Shown piece by piece: positions 1 to 9,664 of a DNA stretch of 64,000 bases. This stretch comes from an uncultured Bacteroidales bacterium (GTDB lineage: Bacteria > Bacteroidota > Bacteroidia > Bacteroidales > ML635J-15): positions 94,023-158,022 of the forward strand of contig CAJOIT010000009.1 of the NCBI GenBank assembly GCA_905234755.1, in the 5' to 3' direction. The translations under genes were made by a program, and so were the position numbers. Position 1 is the first letter of the stretch, and each line of letters opens with the position of its first letter. Below the pieces are notes generated by a model. It saw only the letters and a list, made by a program, of their open reading frames with translations, ran no database searches and was not told where the DNA came from.

Positions 1-2043
1 GTCAGCCTGATACGAAGCAGTTGCTGTAACAGTTGCATTTTCGCTATCAATTACAGGAACCGACATGCGGGTTGGGAAGTCGAAGTCAACAATTTCGGCA
101 TCGCTATACAAATTACGAAGCTCAAAATTATCCATATGTAAATACCAACCATCGAGGCCTCCCTGCGGGATATGAATTGCAATATAGAAATTGCCGTGAT
201 AATCATTCAAGCGAATACTCTTCCTCTCGTAAGCTTCACTCGATACTGTTTCCAAATCCTGCAGCACTACCGTGAAACTTTCCGGATCTGCAAATGTTGA
301 AGAAAGAACTACCTCATAATCATTTGGTTCTGCAACATTATGGGCACGCACATCGAAACTAAATACATAGTCGCCATCAAGTTCAAATCCAGGAAGAACA
401 AGATAGTCATCATTGTGGCCACCATTATAGTCAGTATAAATAACAGCTTCACTATTAACAACTTCCCAGTGGTCGTCATCAGCATTTACATCTATATACG
501 ACCAACATCCAGGCAAATCGCCTGTATTATTATCATAATCAAAATCTTCTGTCCATGGGAAAGTTGATATTCCATTACATACGGTTCTGAAAGAAGTCAT
601 TCTCCAATCACTCTCATCATCACTACCGCATACAGCTTTTACATATACATCGTATTCTGTACCTACTGCAAGGGCGCTCAAGATTAAAGTTGGATTTGGT
701 TCCACAGCGACCTCAGTACCTTCGGTTTCGACATCAAATCCAGCAACACCATACTTCACAGCCCAAGCAGATTCCGTTCCTCTCGGTGTCCACGAAAGGT
801 TAGCTGATGATGTTGTAACATTTGAAACATATACAGCAGACGGTCTCGGACAAGACAAAACAACACAATCTACAATGTAACCAATCGGTTCATAAAAACC
901 TGTTGCTCCAGAAAAGATTTCTTCTCCGTTATTATCATAAAATGTGTAAGAGCTTTCTTCATCAGCCCAACCAGATACCCACTCAAATCTAATTGAACGA
1001 CCATTACATACATTAAGAGTTCCCGTTGTTACAGATTCGCCAGACACAGCGGTCAATGAAGCAAGAACATCTCCTGTCTCCACATCAAAAACCCTTATAA
1101 AAGCGCCTTGCCAACCATCGGCAAACTCATCAAAAAGTTCATAACTGATTTCGCACATATCTATGGAACTGCATAAAGCTGTTGTAAAATCAACTGAGTT
1201 TGTCCACATACTCTCACCTTCGCTTTCGCCACAATTTGCGCGAACCTTTATCGAATAATTTGTGGCAGGAGTAAGTCCAGTCAAATCGTAAGATGCATCG
1301 CCTTCCACATTAATCAGGTTTTCCTCTTCATTATCCAAGCAAATCTGCCAAGATGTTTCAGTACCACCTGCAGTCCAGGAAACAGAAGCAGTAGTTGCAT
1401 CAACATTACTTACAGTCACATTTGTCGGTCTTGGACATGCAGAAGCGACTCCCGGAATATAGGTAAAAGTAGTTTTAGGAAGGAAATCCTGAGGCTCTGC
1501 CTGAACATTATCAGTATATTCGTAATCATATCCCTGAACACAAGCATTTTCAGCTTCTACTCCATAAAAATAAGCACTACTGTAATTTCCGTAGCTTGTA
1601 TTATAAATACCTATCAGCAAATTACCGCCATCATAAATGAATTCATTGGTAAAAACAATCTCCATTTCGGATTGAGTTCCATCCAACATGCCTTCATAAA
1701 CTACTGTTGCCCCATTGGTTCCATAAAACGAACTAATAGTAGTTGATGGCACTTCTTTCAGGAAGACAAGGAAATTAGCCCGATATCCATCTTCTTCCCA
1801 TGAGGACTCAGCAGGAGACTCCAAATAAAATTTCATTGATGTAATCGTACCGTTTGCCATTGTGGCAAGGTCTGTGGACGGAATCACAAACTCGCATTTT
1901 AGATACGCATCTGCATAGTAGCCGTACACAGGGACATATTCGTTTGTCACATCCCCATCATTTACCGTCAGCGTTTCCGTCTGAGCGACCGCTCCGAATG
2001 CTATTGCTAGCAACAGGAGCAAATTTAATAATAGTTTTCTCAT
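1..2043 (-). CDS. T9SS-type surface protein with FnIII and choice-of-anchor-J domains (3' end outside window)
   Basis: The frame stays open from an ATG at 2043 to the window edge, giving 681 residues with no stop seen. The N-terminus is a signal peptide (MRKLL, a long Leu stretch, then AFGAVAQ), so the protein is exported. Two fibronectin type III modules start near residues 201 and 396; both begin with a CPRP motif and contain a 'SW' strand. A choice-of-anchor-J (cleaved-adhesin, MAM-like) domain follows from about residue 488, with FPWTEDFD and a 'DDYLVLPGF' strand. This layout is typical of large cell-surface or secreted Bacteroidota proteins that carry a C-terminal T9SS sorting domain; that tail would lie outside the window. 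The role is probably adhesion or binding, with ligand unknown. A -7 box at 2144-2151 lies about 100 bp upstream. Confidence 0.85.
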   Translation of the reverse strand, partial: MRKLLLNLLLLLAIAFGAVAQTETLTVNDGDVTNEYVPVYGYYADAYLKCEFVIPSTDLATMANGTITSMKFYLESPAESSWEEDGYRANFLVFLKEVPSTTISSFYGTNGATVVYEGMLDGTQSEMEIVFTNEFIYDGGNLLIGIYNTSYGNYSSAYFYGVEAENACVQGYDYEYTDNVQAEPQDFLPKTTFTYIPGVASACPRPTNVTVSNVDATTASVSWTAGGTETSWQICLDNEEENLINVEGDASYDLTGLTPATNYSIKVRANCGESEGESMWTNSVDFTTALCSSIDMCEISYELFDEFADGWQGAFIRVFDVETGDVLASLTAVSGESVTTGTLNVCNGRSIRFEWVSGWADEESSYTFYDNNGEEIFSGATGFYEPIGYIVDCVVLSCPRPSAVYVSNVTTSSANLSWTPRGTESAWAVKYGVAGFDVETEGTEVAVEPNPTLILSALAVGTEYDVYVKAVCGSDDESDWRMTSFRTVCNGISTFPWTEDFDYDNNTGDLPGCWSYIDVNADDDHWEVVNSEAVIYTDYNGGHNDDYLVLPGFELDGDYVFSFDVRAHNVAEPNDYEVVLSSTFADPESFTVVLQDLETVSSEAYERKSIRLNDYHGNFYIAIHIPQGGLDGWYLHMDNFELRNLYSDAEIVDFDFPTRMSVPVIDSENATVTATASYQAD

Positions 2044-2143
2044 TGTTACATATCTCCTGTTATATACCATCGGAGCCTTCGGCTTTAATCAAACTTGTTT
2101 TAATTAATATTCCACTAAATGTAATTAGTATTTTATTGTGGTG

Positions 2144-2151
2144 CAAAAATA
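2144..2151 (-). promoter_or_regulatory. Bacteroidota -7 box for the T9SS surface protein
   Basis: Read on the minus strand this is TATTTTTG, matching TAnnTTTG, about 100 bases before the ATG at 2043. The rest of the 2044-2490 spacer has no gene. It holds low-complexity direct repeats (GCTGACGCC, and many 'gcctttttgcc' and 'gctgt' phrases at about 2185-2390). Confidence 0.5.
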
Positions 2152-2404
2152 AGTTTTTTTTGAAAAGTAAAAAAATAATTTATGGGCTGACGCCCGTTTA
2201 TAAGTTTATAGTTTCAATGGCTTCGCCGTTCAATGGCTGACGCCGTTTCTAAGTTTGGGGCTAACAGGCTTGCAGGCTAACAGCCAAAATATCTTGCTGT
2301 CGAGCTGTTTAGCTGTCTTGCTGATAAGCTTTCTGCCTGCCGGCCTTTTTGCCTTTTTGCCTTTCAGCCTTCTAGCCTGTTAGCTTTTTTAGCCCGTCTG
2401 CCAA

Positions 2405-2456
2405 ATCAAAAATCGTTAATCGTACTTCGTAAATCGTAAATATTATTGTAACTTTG
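2405..2456 (+). promoter_or_regulatory. AAATCGTA repeat block and -7 box of valS
   Basis: A TAACTTTG box at 2449-2456 fits the Bacteroidota -7 consensus and lies 34 bases before the valS ATG. Directly upstream is a short tandem block of 'aaatcgtaaat / cgtacttcgtaaat' type. Nearly the same block precedes the AbfD-like gene (30991-31021), and an inverted version precedes the CCA-transferase-like gene (42840-42910). Confidence 0.55.
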
Positions 2457-2490
2457 CGCACTTTTTAAAACGAACAAAAACACATTCAAT

Positions 2491-5112
2491 ATGGAATTAT
2501 CTGCCAAATACGAACCGCAGGAAATAGAGAAGAAATGGTACGACTACTGGACAGAACACAAGTTCTTCCACTCAGAACCCGATAATCGCGAACCTTATGT
2601 TGTTGTGATTCCACCGCCAAATGTTACAGGAATTTTGCACATGGGTCACATGCTTAACAATACTATTCAGGATATTCTTGTACGCCGCGCAAGAATGACT
2701 GGCAAAAATGCAATCTGGGTTCCCGGTACTGACCACGCTTCGATTGCAACCGAGGCAAAAGTCGTCAACAAACTTGCTCAGCAGGGCATTAAGAAAACCG
2801 ACCTTAGCCGCGAAGAATTCCTAAAGCACGCATGGGACTGGACCCACGAACATGGTGGCATCATCCTTCAGCAATTGCGCAAACTCGGTGCTTCGTGCGA
2901 TTGGGACCGTACCGCTTTCACGATGGACGAAAAGCGTTCGCAAAGTGTGATAAAGGTTTTCTGCGATTTGTACGAAAAAGGTCTGATTTACCGTGGCGTT
3001 CGTATGGTAAACTGGGATCCGCAGGCAAAGACGGCTCTGTCGGATGAAGAAGTTGTTTACAAGGAGCAGAATGGAAAACTTTATTACCTGAGATATAAGA
3101 TTGAAGGCGAAGACGGCTACGCAATCGTGGCAACAACTCGTCCCGAAACCATCATGGGCGATACCGCAATGTGTATCAATCCAAACGACCCGAAGAATAC
3201 CCACTTGAAAGGCAAAAAGGTGATAGTTCCGCTCGTAAACCGTGTAATTCCTGTTATCGAAGACGAATACGTTGACATAGAGTTCGGTACCGGATGCCTG
3301 AAGGTTACGCCAGCTCACGATGTCAACGACTACATGCTTGGAGAAAAGTACAACCTCGAAAGTATCGACATCTTCAACGATGACGGAACTTTGAGCGAGG
3401 CTGCAGGTTTGTATATAGGTATGGACCGTTTTGCAGTGCGCAAGCAGATTGAAATTGACCTGCAGAACGCCGGACTTCTTGAAAAGGTTGAGAACTACAC
3501 AAACAAGGTTGGCTACTCGGAGCGCACAAATGTTGCCATCGAACCAAAACTTTCGATGCAGTGGTTCCTCAAGATGCAGGACCTTGCAAAGCCAGCCCTC
3601 GATGCCGTTATGAACGACGACATCAAGTTCTATCCTGCAAAGTACAAGAACACATACCGCCACTGGATGGAAAACCTGAAGGACTGGTGCATCAGCCGTC
3701 AGTTGTGGTGGGGACATCAGATTCCTGCATACTTCCTGCCAAAGGGCGGATATGTTGTTGCTGAAACTCCAGAACAAGCGCTCGAAAAGGCAAAAGCAAA
3801 GACAGGAGACAACAATCTTACAATGAACGACTTGCGCCAGGATTCCGATTGCTTGGACACTTGGTTCTCATCGTGGCTGTGGCCTATCTCGCTTTTCGAT
3901 GGCATCAATAATCCCGACAACGAGGAAATCAAATATTACTACCCGACATCGGACCTCGTAACCGCTCCCGACATCATTTTCTTCTGGGTAGCTCGCATGA
4001 TAATGGCAGGTTACGAATACAAGGGACAGATGCCGTTCAAGAATGTATATTTCACAGGTATTGTCCGCGACAAGATTGGTCGTAAGATGTCGAAGTCGCT
4101 CGGCAATTCGCCCGACCCGATTGAGTTGATGGACAAGTACGGCACCGATGGCGTTCGTATGGGCATGATGCTTTCGGCTCCTGCCGGAAACGACATTCTT
4201 TTCGACGAGGCATTGTGCGAACAAGGTCGTAACTTCAACAACAAGATATGGAACGCATTGCGTCTTGTAAAAGGTTGGAATGTCGCTGATATTGAGCAAC
4301 CTGCAGAAGCAAAGGTCGCTGTTGACTGGTTCAACTCGAAGTTGAGCGAAACAATAAATGAACTCAACGAGGATTTCTCGAAGTACCGTATCTCGGAAGC
4401 CTTGATGAGAGTTTACAAGTTGTTCTGGGACGAATTTTCAGCATGGTATCTCGAACTTATCAAACCTGCTTACGGACAGCCGATTGACCGCACAACATAC
4501 GATGCAACTCTCGGTTTCTTCGAGAAACTTGTTCTCTTGTTGCACCCGTTCATGCCTTTCATTACTGAAGAAATCTGGCAGTCGTTGCAGGAACGCAAGG
4601 AAGGCGAAAGCATTGTTGCGGCTGCTATGCCAAAGGCTATGCCCGTTGATTCCGACTTGCTCGCTGGTATAGAAAAGACCAAGGAAGTTGTTGCAAACAT
4701 CCGTACCGTAAGAAAGGAAAAGAACATTCCGCAGAAGGAAAAACTTGCAATGTCAGTTATCAAGCACGAAAAGTACTACGACAACCTCGACTGCGTTATA
4801 ATGAAGCTCTGTAACATGGAAAAGATTGACACTGTTGCCGAGAAACTTCCGATGGCTGCTGGCTTTATCGTCAACAAGAACGAATATTTCATTCCAGTTG
4901 GCAACCTCATAAACAAGGACGAGGAATTGAAGAAGTTGCGTGAAGAGCTCGCTTATACCGAAAGTTTCCTTGAATCGGTAATGAAGAAGTTGTCGAACGA
5001 GAACTTTGTAAGCCATGCACCTGCTGCTGTAATCGAAAAGGAACGCAAGAAACAAAACGATTCCGAAACAAAGATTAAGATTCTGAAGGAGCAGATTGCT
5101 GGTTTGGAATAA
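2491..5112 (+). CDS. valS: valyl-tRNA synthetase
   Basis: This cytoplasmic enzyme charges tRNA-Val with valine. The 873-residue length is normal for bacterial ValRS. The class I signature HMGH is at residues 50-53 after PPPNVTGIL, and KMSKS is at 532-536. Between them lie the editing (CP1) domain and the '[15 protein letters not shown]' motif of the catalytic core. The C-terminus has the anticodon-binding domain and a Lys/Glu-rich coiled coil (about 805-873), the ValRS tRNA-binding arm. A -7 box lies 34 bases upstream and a strong terminator follows, so the gene is probably transcribed alone. Confidence 0.98.
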   Translation: MELSAKYEPQEIEKKWYDYWTEHKFFHSEPDNREPYVVVIPPPNVTGILHMGHMLNNTIQDILVRRARMTGKNAIWVPGTDHASIATEAKVVNKLAQQGIKKTDLSREEFLKHAWDWTHEHGGIILQQLRKLGASCDWDRTAFTMDEKRSQSVIKVFCDLYEKGLIYRGVRMVNWDPQAKTALSDEEVVYKEQNGKLYYLRYKIEGEDGYAIVATTRPETIMGDTAMCINPNDPKNTHLKGKKVIVPLVNRVIPVIEDEYVDIEFGTGCLKVTPAHDVNDYMLGEKYNLESIDIFNDDGTLSEAAGLYIGMDRFAVRKQIEIDLQNAGLLEKVENYTNKVGYSERTNVAIEPKLSMQWFLKMQDLAKPALDAVMNDDIKFYPAKYKNTYRHWMENLKDWCISRQLWWGHQIPAYFLPKGGYVVAETPEQALEKAKAKTGDNNLTMNDLRQDSDCLDTWFSSWLWPISLFDGINNPDNEEIKYYYPTSDLVTAPDIIFFWVARMIMAGYEYKGQMPFKNVYFTGIVRDKIGRKMSKSLGNSPDPIELMDKYGTDGVRMGMMLSAPAGNDILFDEALCEQGRNFNNKIWNALRLVKGWNVADIEQPAEAKVAVDWFNSKLSETINELNEDFSKYRISEALMRVYKLFWDEFSAWYLELIKPAYGQPIDRTTYDATLGFFEKLVLLLHPFMPFITEEIWQSLQERKEGESIVAAAMPKAMPVDSDLLAGIEKTKEVVANIRTVRKEKNIPQKEKLAMSVIKHEKYYDNLDCVIMKLCNMEKIDTVAEKLPMAAGFIVNKNEYFIPVGNLINKDEELKKLREELAYTESFLESVMKKLSNENFVSHAPAAVIEKERKKQNDSETKIKILKEQIAGLE

Positions 5113-5134
5113 GATAACAAATTATATCCTATGA

Positions 5135-5168
5135 AAATATCCCGTTCTTAGAATGGGATATTTTTTTG
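5135..5168 (+). terminator. rho-independent terminator of valS
   Basis: AATATCCC (5136-5143) pairs with GGGATATT (5155-5162), followed by a run of T. It lies 20 bases after the valS stop. Confidence 0.85.
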
Positions 5169-5362
5169 TTCAATAGCATGCAGATTCGAAAAAGCGGCAA
5201 TCACACCTTTCTTCTGTCGAGCCAGAGACTCAAAAGCGGGTCGGAAATGGAATAAAATCATCGCATCAGATATTGTGCAAAACAATTATTGAATTTTAAT
5301 TACCCCCAAAAAATAACCGAAAAAAAAATAATTAGTGAAAAACAATTGGTTCAAAAAAAATG

Positions 5363-5370
5363 TATTTTTG
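5363..5370 (+). promoter_or_regulatory. -7 box of the small lipoprotein gene
   Basis: TATTTTTG matches TAnnTTTG and lies 24 bases before the ATG at 5395. TTG at 5346-5348 could be the -33 element, with a spacing slightly shorter than ideal. Confidence 0.6.
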
Positions 5371-5394
5371 CACAATTAATAAATATTTTAAAAT

Positions 5395-5865
5395 ATGAAA
5401 TTAAATGTGTTTGTAATTGTAGCGCTTGCTGTCATGGTTATTATGGTTGGATGTCAGAAAGAAGGTTGCACAGATTCCAATGCGTTGAATTATGATTCTA
5501 AAGCAAAGAAAGATAATGGGACTTGTGTTTATCCTGTGCAAGAACCCGACCTTCGGGATCCGTACTTGGGAAATTACCTTGTTACCGATAGTTCATTTAT
5601 GTTAGACGATTTTTCTCAGGAGAAAATATATACATTACAAATAACGACAGGTTCTACAAAAAGCGACACCATCTATTTAAACAATTTATGGAACGATGGT
5701 CGCGCATACATAGCGATTATGTCAGGGAACAATTTCTCTATTCCGTCGCAGCAGGTGGATGGACCGTACTATGCTTCTGGAAGCGGAAAATTTGAGGACA
5801 ACTCTATTTCATATACCACTTCTGGTGATGTTTACATGAACAAGGGCGTAGGAATAAAGCAATAG
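5395..5865 (+). CDS. small lipoprotein with GCTD..ALNYD motif
   Basis: A 156-residue exported protein. The N-terminus is a lipoprotein signal peptide with the lipobox VGC at Cys20. After it comes CTDSNALNYDSKAKKDNGTC, the short Asp/Asn-rich cysteine-bounded motif ('GCTDPxAxNYxPxAxxDDGSC') that recurs in extracellular Bacteroidota proteins and may bind calcium. The remaining 100 residues look like a small beta-rich domain with no family I recognise. The gene has its own -7 box and stands alone between valS and the nucleotidyltransferase operon. Outer-membrane anchoring is likely; the function is unknown. Confidence 0.75.
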   Translation: MKLNVFVIVALAVMVIMVGCQKEGCTDSNALNYDSKAKKDNGTCVYPVQEPDLRDPYLGNYLVTDSSFMLDDFSQEKIYTLQITTGSTKSDTIYLNNLWNDGRAYIAIMSGNNFSIPSQQVDGPYYASGSGKFEDNSISYTTSGDVYMNKGVGIKQ

Positions 5866-6031
5866 GTTGCAATCTATATAATTCGCTATTTTACCAGAAC
5901 ACACTCTCTGATTTACAAAAAAGGTTTTCAGATTTTAACCTGTTTGCCTATTCGCCATGTTTACATGTTTACAACATTCCATTGTTGGTAAAAAATAAGA
6001 ATACCTTAACACACTTATATTATATAAGCAT

Positions 6032-6039
6032 TACCTTTG
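6032..6039 (+). promoter_or_regulatory. -7 box of the nucleotidyltransferase-TPR-DUF4292-EnvC operon
   Basis: TACCTTTG fits the Bacteroidota -7 consensus and ends 26 bases before the ATG at 6066. The four genes that follow are separated by 1 base or overlap, so this box probably serves all of them. Confidence 0.6.
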
Positions 6040-6065
6040 TCAATTATTTGTAAATTAGGAATACT

Positions 6066-7073
6066 ATGAAGATTGTAATCCCAATGGCAGGTATGGGTAC
6101 GCGCATGCGTCCGCATACACTCACAGTTCCAAAGCCGCTTATCGTGTTGGCTGGCAAAACTATAGTACAGCGTTTGGTTGAAGGAATCGCACAGATTTGC
6201 GAGGAACCAATTGAAGAAATCGCTTTTGTAATCGGAAATTTTGGCAAGAAGGTCGAGGATGAACTTTGCAATATCGCACGCAGTGTTGGTGCTGCTCCGA
6301 AAATATATTACCAGAAAGAAGCTCTCGGTACCGCACACGCAATTTGGTGCGCATCTGGGTCGCTCGACGACAAGGTTGTTGTGGCTTTTGCCGACACATT
6401 GTTCTTCGCCGACTTTAAGATTTCTGCCGACGCCGACAGCATTATCTGGGTGCAGAAGGTTGAACATCCCGAAGCATACGGAGTGGTAACAACCAATGCA
6501 AACGGCGTAATTTCCGGTTTCGAGGAAAAGCCAAAGCAGTTTGTTTCCGACCTCGCCATCATCGGCATTTACTATTTCAAGTCTGGCGAAACCTTGCAGA
6601 AGGAATTGCAGTACCTTATCGACAACGACATTCGCAAAAGCGGTGAATTCCAGCTTACAACAGCATTGGAGAACATGCGTGCCAAAGGGTTAAAATTCGT
6701 TCCTGCACAAGTGGATGAATGGCTCGACTGCGGAAACAAGAACATCACCGTTGCAACCCACCAGCGCGTGCTTGCCCGCGACAAGAGTTCCGAACTGCTT
6801 GCAAAGTCGGCAGTAGTCGAAAATTCGACAATTATTCCACCTTGCCACATAGAAGACGATGTGAAGATTGCTAATTCAGTAATTGGTCCATACGTTTCGG
6901 TAGGAAAAGGCACTGCAATTTGCGGAAGTGTAATCTGCAATTCGGTAATTCAGGAAGCCACAACAATCGAAAATATGAACATCCACGATTCAATGATCGG
7001 CAGCCATACAAAACTTTCGGGCAAGTCGTACGACCTTAGCATTGGCGACTACAACACCTTAGAACTCAAGTAG
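6066..7073 (+). CDS. sugar-phosphate nucleotidyltransferase with left-handed beta-helix tail
   Basis: A 335-residue cytosolic enzyme of the RmlA/GlmU-N family, which transfers a nucleotidyl group from an NTP to a sugar-1-phosphate. The N-terminal signature is clear: GMGTRMRP at residues 9-16 and PKP at 22-24. The central 'ALGTAHAIW' and 'GVVTTNANGVISGFEEKP' segments belong to the same Rossmann-like domain. From about residue 260 come hexapeptide-like repeats ('SVIGPYVSVGKGTAICGSVICNS') of a short left-handed beta-helix. The substrate cannot be told from sequence; glucose-1-phosphate or a related hexose is likely. The next gene starts 1 base after the stop, so an envelope-building operon is probable. 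Confidence 0.88.
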   Translation: MKIVIPMAGMGTRMRPHTLTVPKPLIVLAGKTIVQRLVEGIAQICEEPIEEIAFVIGNFGKKVEDELCNIARSVGAAPKIYYQKEALGTAHAIWCASGSLDDKVVVAFADTLFFADFKISADADSIIWVQKVEHPEAYGVVTTNANGVISGFEEKPKQFVSDLAIIGIYYFKSGETLQKELQYLIDNDIRKSGEFQLTTALENMRAKGLKFVPAQVDEWLDCGNKNITVATHQRVLARDKSSELLAKSAVVENSTIIPPCHIEDDVKIANSVIGPYVSVGKGTAICGSVICNSVIQEATTIENMNIHDSMIGSHTKLSGKSYDLSIGDYNTLELK

Positions 7074-7074
7074 A

Positions 7075-8814
7075 ATGTTGAATTTCCGCAAAATATTGCT
7101 TCTCTTGGTGCTGATATCATCGGTATCAGTGTGCTACCCGCAGAAAAAAGCCCAGAAATCGGACAAAAAAGCCACAACAGAAAAGACTTTCGACTTCAAT
7201 TTCAGCTTTTACTTCCTCGAGGGCAACAAAAACAAGAATCTTGGCGACTACGATGCTGCCATTCGCAACTACACGCGTGCACTAACAATTGACAACACCC
7301 AACCTGCTGCATATTACGAGATTGCAACAATCCTGTTCGCCACCGGCGACTATCAGGCGGCACAAACATACGCCGAAAAAGCCGTACAGTACGACAAGAC
7401 CAACAACATTGCCTACATCGACATGCTGATTTACACCTACGAGTACAGCAATCAGAACGAAAAGACCATTCCTCTCTACCGCAAGCTCATAGCATCGAAC
7501 CCGAACGACATCGAAAATTACTACGAACTGGCAAAGGTCTACCAGAGCTTGAACAAACCAAAGGATGCCATAAAGGTTCTCGATGAAGCCGAAAAGCAGT
7601 TCGGAATCACCGACATTATTTCTGTACAGAAAGAAATGATGTACGAAAAGATGGGCAACATGAACAAATCGTTCGAGGAAATGAAAAAATTGCGCGATGC
7701 CTATCCTACAAATCTTCGCTACAAGGCCATGCTTGCCGAGGCATACTTCCAAAACAAGAAGTTTGACTTGGCAAAGACGGAGTTTTCCGAACTCGAAAAG
7801 ATGAACATAGACGAAGGTCTTGTATATCTGTCGCTTGCCGAATACCACAGAGCAACCGATGCACAGTACTACAACTATTTCGCAATGCTGGAAAAGGCAT
7901 TCAACTGCGAGGACGAAAGTCTTACATACGAACTCAAAATGCAGATACTTAACCAGTTGCTTCCTATTGCTAGAACCGATGATTACATAAAAGTGCAGAT
8001 AAAGAGATTGGCATCGATAGTCGAAAAGCAATACCCAAGCGACATTGCATTGAGCGCACTAAAAGCCGACATCGCAATGATGAACAACGACTACAAGTCG
8101 GTACAACAAAATTTGTCGGACATAGTGGCAGAGGACAAGTCATCGTTTGAGATTTGGGAACACCTGATGAACATTGACTATCACTTGCAGGACTACGACA
8201 AACTCTACGAACATAGCAAGGAAGCATCGGAATTGTTCCCCAATGTGCTTTCTGTTTACCAGTTCTATGTCGTTGCGGCTTATCTGAAAAAGGAATTCCG
8301 CGAGGTTGTCGAGGCTGTGGATTATGCCTCGATGCTTTCAGTTGACAACCAACAGGTTATGATTGACCTGCTGAGTATGCAGGGCGATGCTTACCATGCA
8401 CTAAAAGAATACCACAAAGCCGATTCGGTTTACGAGTATATTTTATTCAAGGATGGTGATTTTGAGTCGGTGCTCAACAACTACAGTTACAATCTTGCTG
8501 TACGAGGAGAGAATCTTGCAAAGGCATTGGAAATGAGTACGCATCTCATTGAACTAAACCCGTCCAGCCCAACATTCATCGACACTCATGCATGGGTGCT
8601 TTACAAGAATGGCAAACTGGATGAAGCCTTGAAATATATGAACGATGCCATAGCAAAGGACAATTCCAATGCCGTGTATTACGACCATCGCGGTGACATA
8701 CAGTTTAAACTTGGCAAAAAGGATGAGGCATTGTCCGACTGGGAAAAGGCATTGGAACTTGACCCCGAAAACAGTGCAATAGAAGAAAAAGTTAGAACGA
8801 AATCGTTGAAATAA
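7075..8814 (+). CDS. exported tetratricopeptide-repeat protein
   Basis: A 579-residue protein with an N-terminal signal peptide (MLNFRKILLLLVLISSVSV) and then TPR units through nearly the whole length. The clearest are at residues 46-110 ('NLGDYDAAIRNYTRALTID') and at the C-terminus ('KLGKKDEALSDWEKALELDPEN'). TPR arrays act as protein-binding scaffolds, here in the periplasm. A Cys near the cleavage site (VCYPQ) is not a good lipobox. It follows the nucleotidyltransferase by 1 base and precedes a DUF4292 lipoprotein by 1 base, a synteny seen in Bacteroidota next to an EnvC-like protein. A role in envelope assembly is inference. Confidence 0.85.
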   Translation: MLNFRKILLLLVLISSVSVCYPQKKAQKSDKKATTEKTFDFNFSFYFLEGNKNKNLGDYDAAIRNYTRALTIDNTQPAAYYEIATILFATGDYQAAQTYAEKAVQYDKTNNIAYIDMLIYTYEYSNQNEKTIPLYRKLIASNPNDIENYYELAKVYQSLNKPKDAIKVLDEAEKQFGITDIISVQKEMMYEKMGNMNKSFEEMKKLRDAYPTNLRYKAMLAEAYFQNKKFDLAKTEFSELEKMNIDEGLVYLSLAEYHRATDAQYYNYFAMLEKAFNCEDESLTYELKMQILNQLLPIARTDDYIKVQIKRLASIVEKQYPSDIALSALKADIAMMNNDYKSVQQNLSDIVAEDKSSFEIWEHLMNIDYHLQDYDKLYEHSKEASELFPNVLSVYQFYVVAAYLKKEFREVVEAVDYASMLSVDNQQVMIDLLSMQGDAYHALKEYHKADSVYEYILFKDGDFESVLNNYSYNLAVRGENLAKALEMSTHLIELNPSSPTFIDTHAWVLYKNGKLDEALKYMNDAIAKDNSNAVYYDHRGDIQFKLGKKDEALSDWEKALELDPENSAIEEKVRTKSLK

Positions 8815-8815
8815 A

Positions 8816-9664
8816 TTGGCAAAAAGAAACTTGATATTGGTGTTGGTATTGTCGGTGTGCTTGTGGGCATGTCGGACAGCCAATGTCGGCACAAACGAAA
8901 AGAAAGAGAATTTGCGCTCCGCCAAGATTATAGAGAATGTAACAGCAAATGCACCAACCTATGCCAAGGCATCATACAAGTTTTCGTGCGAATATTCGGT
9001 GAATGGCGGTTCGCCCGATTCGTTCAGCGGCAACTTGCGCGTTTGTCGCGACAGTCTGATTTGGGTTAGCCTGAGGTCGTTCAACATCGAAGGGTTCAGG
9101 GTGCTTGTTTCAAATGATTCGGTAAAGGTGCTAAACCGCCTGAAAAACGAATATTATCTTGAAGATATTTCCGCGCTTGTGAACTTTGCAAATGTTGACC
9201 TTTCGTACAACGACCTGCAGTCGATACTGCTAAATGAATTTTTCCGCTATCAGTCGGACAACGATGTCGACAAGGAGGATGATTACAATTCTTGCGTTGA
9301 CTCTGTGTACTACTGCGTTTCGAGAGTTTCTCAGAAAAAGCAAAAACGACCGAACGGCAATTATGCAGAGAGGCGAGGTTCTGTAATTCAGACTATGAAA
9401 GTTATACCTGGGACATTCAAGGTTAAGAACTTGTATCTCGAAGACTTGGAGGACGGACGAAACGCCTTTGTGGAATATGATAAGTTTACTAAATATGGTG
9501 ACTTATTATTCCCGCAAAACATGAACATATATGTTGAATATGGCAATGTAAACGCAACAATGAAATTCACAATAAGCGATTTTACAATTGACGATGAACT
9601 GACATTCCCGTTCAAGATTCCAACCAAATACACTAAAATTGAACTTAATGAAAAGAATCGTTAG
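8816..9664 (+). CDS. DUF4292 family lipoprotein
   Basis: A 282-residue lipoprotein, starting with TTG at 8816 one base after the TPR stop. No ATG fits, because the signal peptide MAKRNLILVLVLSVCLWAC begins at this codon and its lipobox Cys is residue 19. The body resembles the LolA/LolB-like half-barrel fold of DUF4292: 'SYKFSCEYSVNGG' and 'SGNLRVCRDSLIWVSL' followed by a long C-terminal beta region. It is probably in the outer or inner membrane leaflet facing the periplasm. The last 17 bases overlap the next gene. The TTG start and coupling suggest low, linked translation. Confidence 0.82.
   Translation: MAKRNLILVLVLSVCLWACRTANVGTNEKKENLRSAKIIENVTANAPTYAKASYKFSCEYSVNGGSPDSFSGNLRVCRDSLIWVSLRSFNIEGFRVLVSNDSVKVLNRLKNEYYLEDISALVNFANVDLSYNDLQSILLNEFFRYQSDNDVDKEDDYNSCVDSVYYCVSRVSQKKQKRPNGNYAERRGSVIQTMKVIPGTFKVKNLYLEDLEDGRNAFVEYDKFTKYGDLLFPQNMNIYVEYGNVNATMKFTISDFTIDDELTFPFKIPTKYTKIELNEKNR

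Noticed and set aside
2821..3777. 318-codon minus-strand frame opposite valS
   Set aside because: Antisense to conserved valS codons; no recognisable domain, and it follows valS codon constraint.
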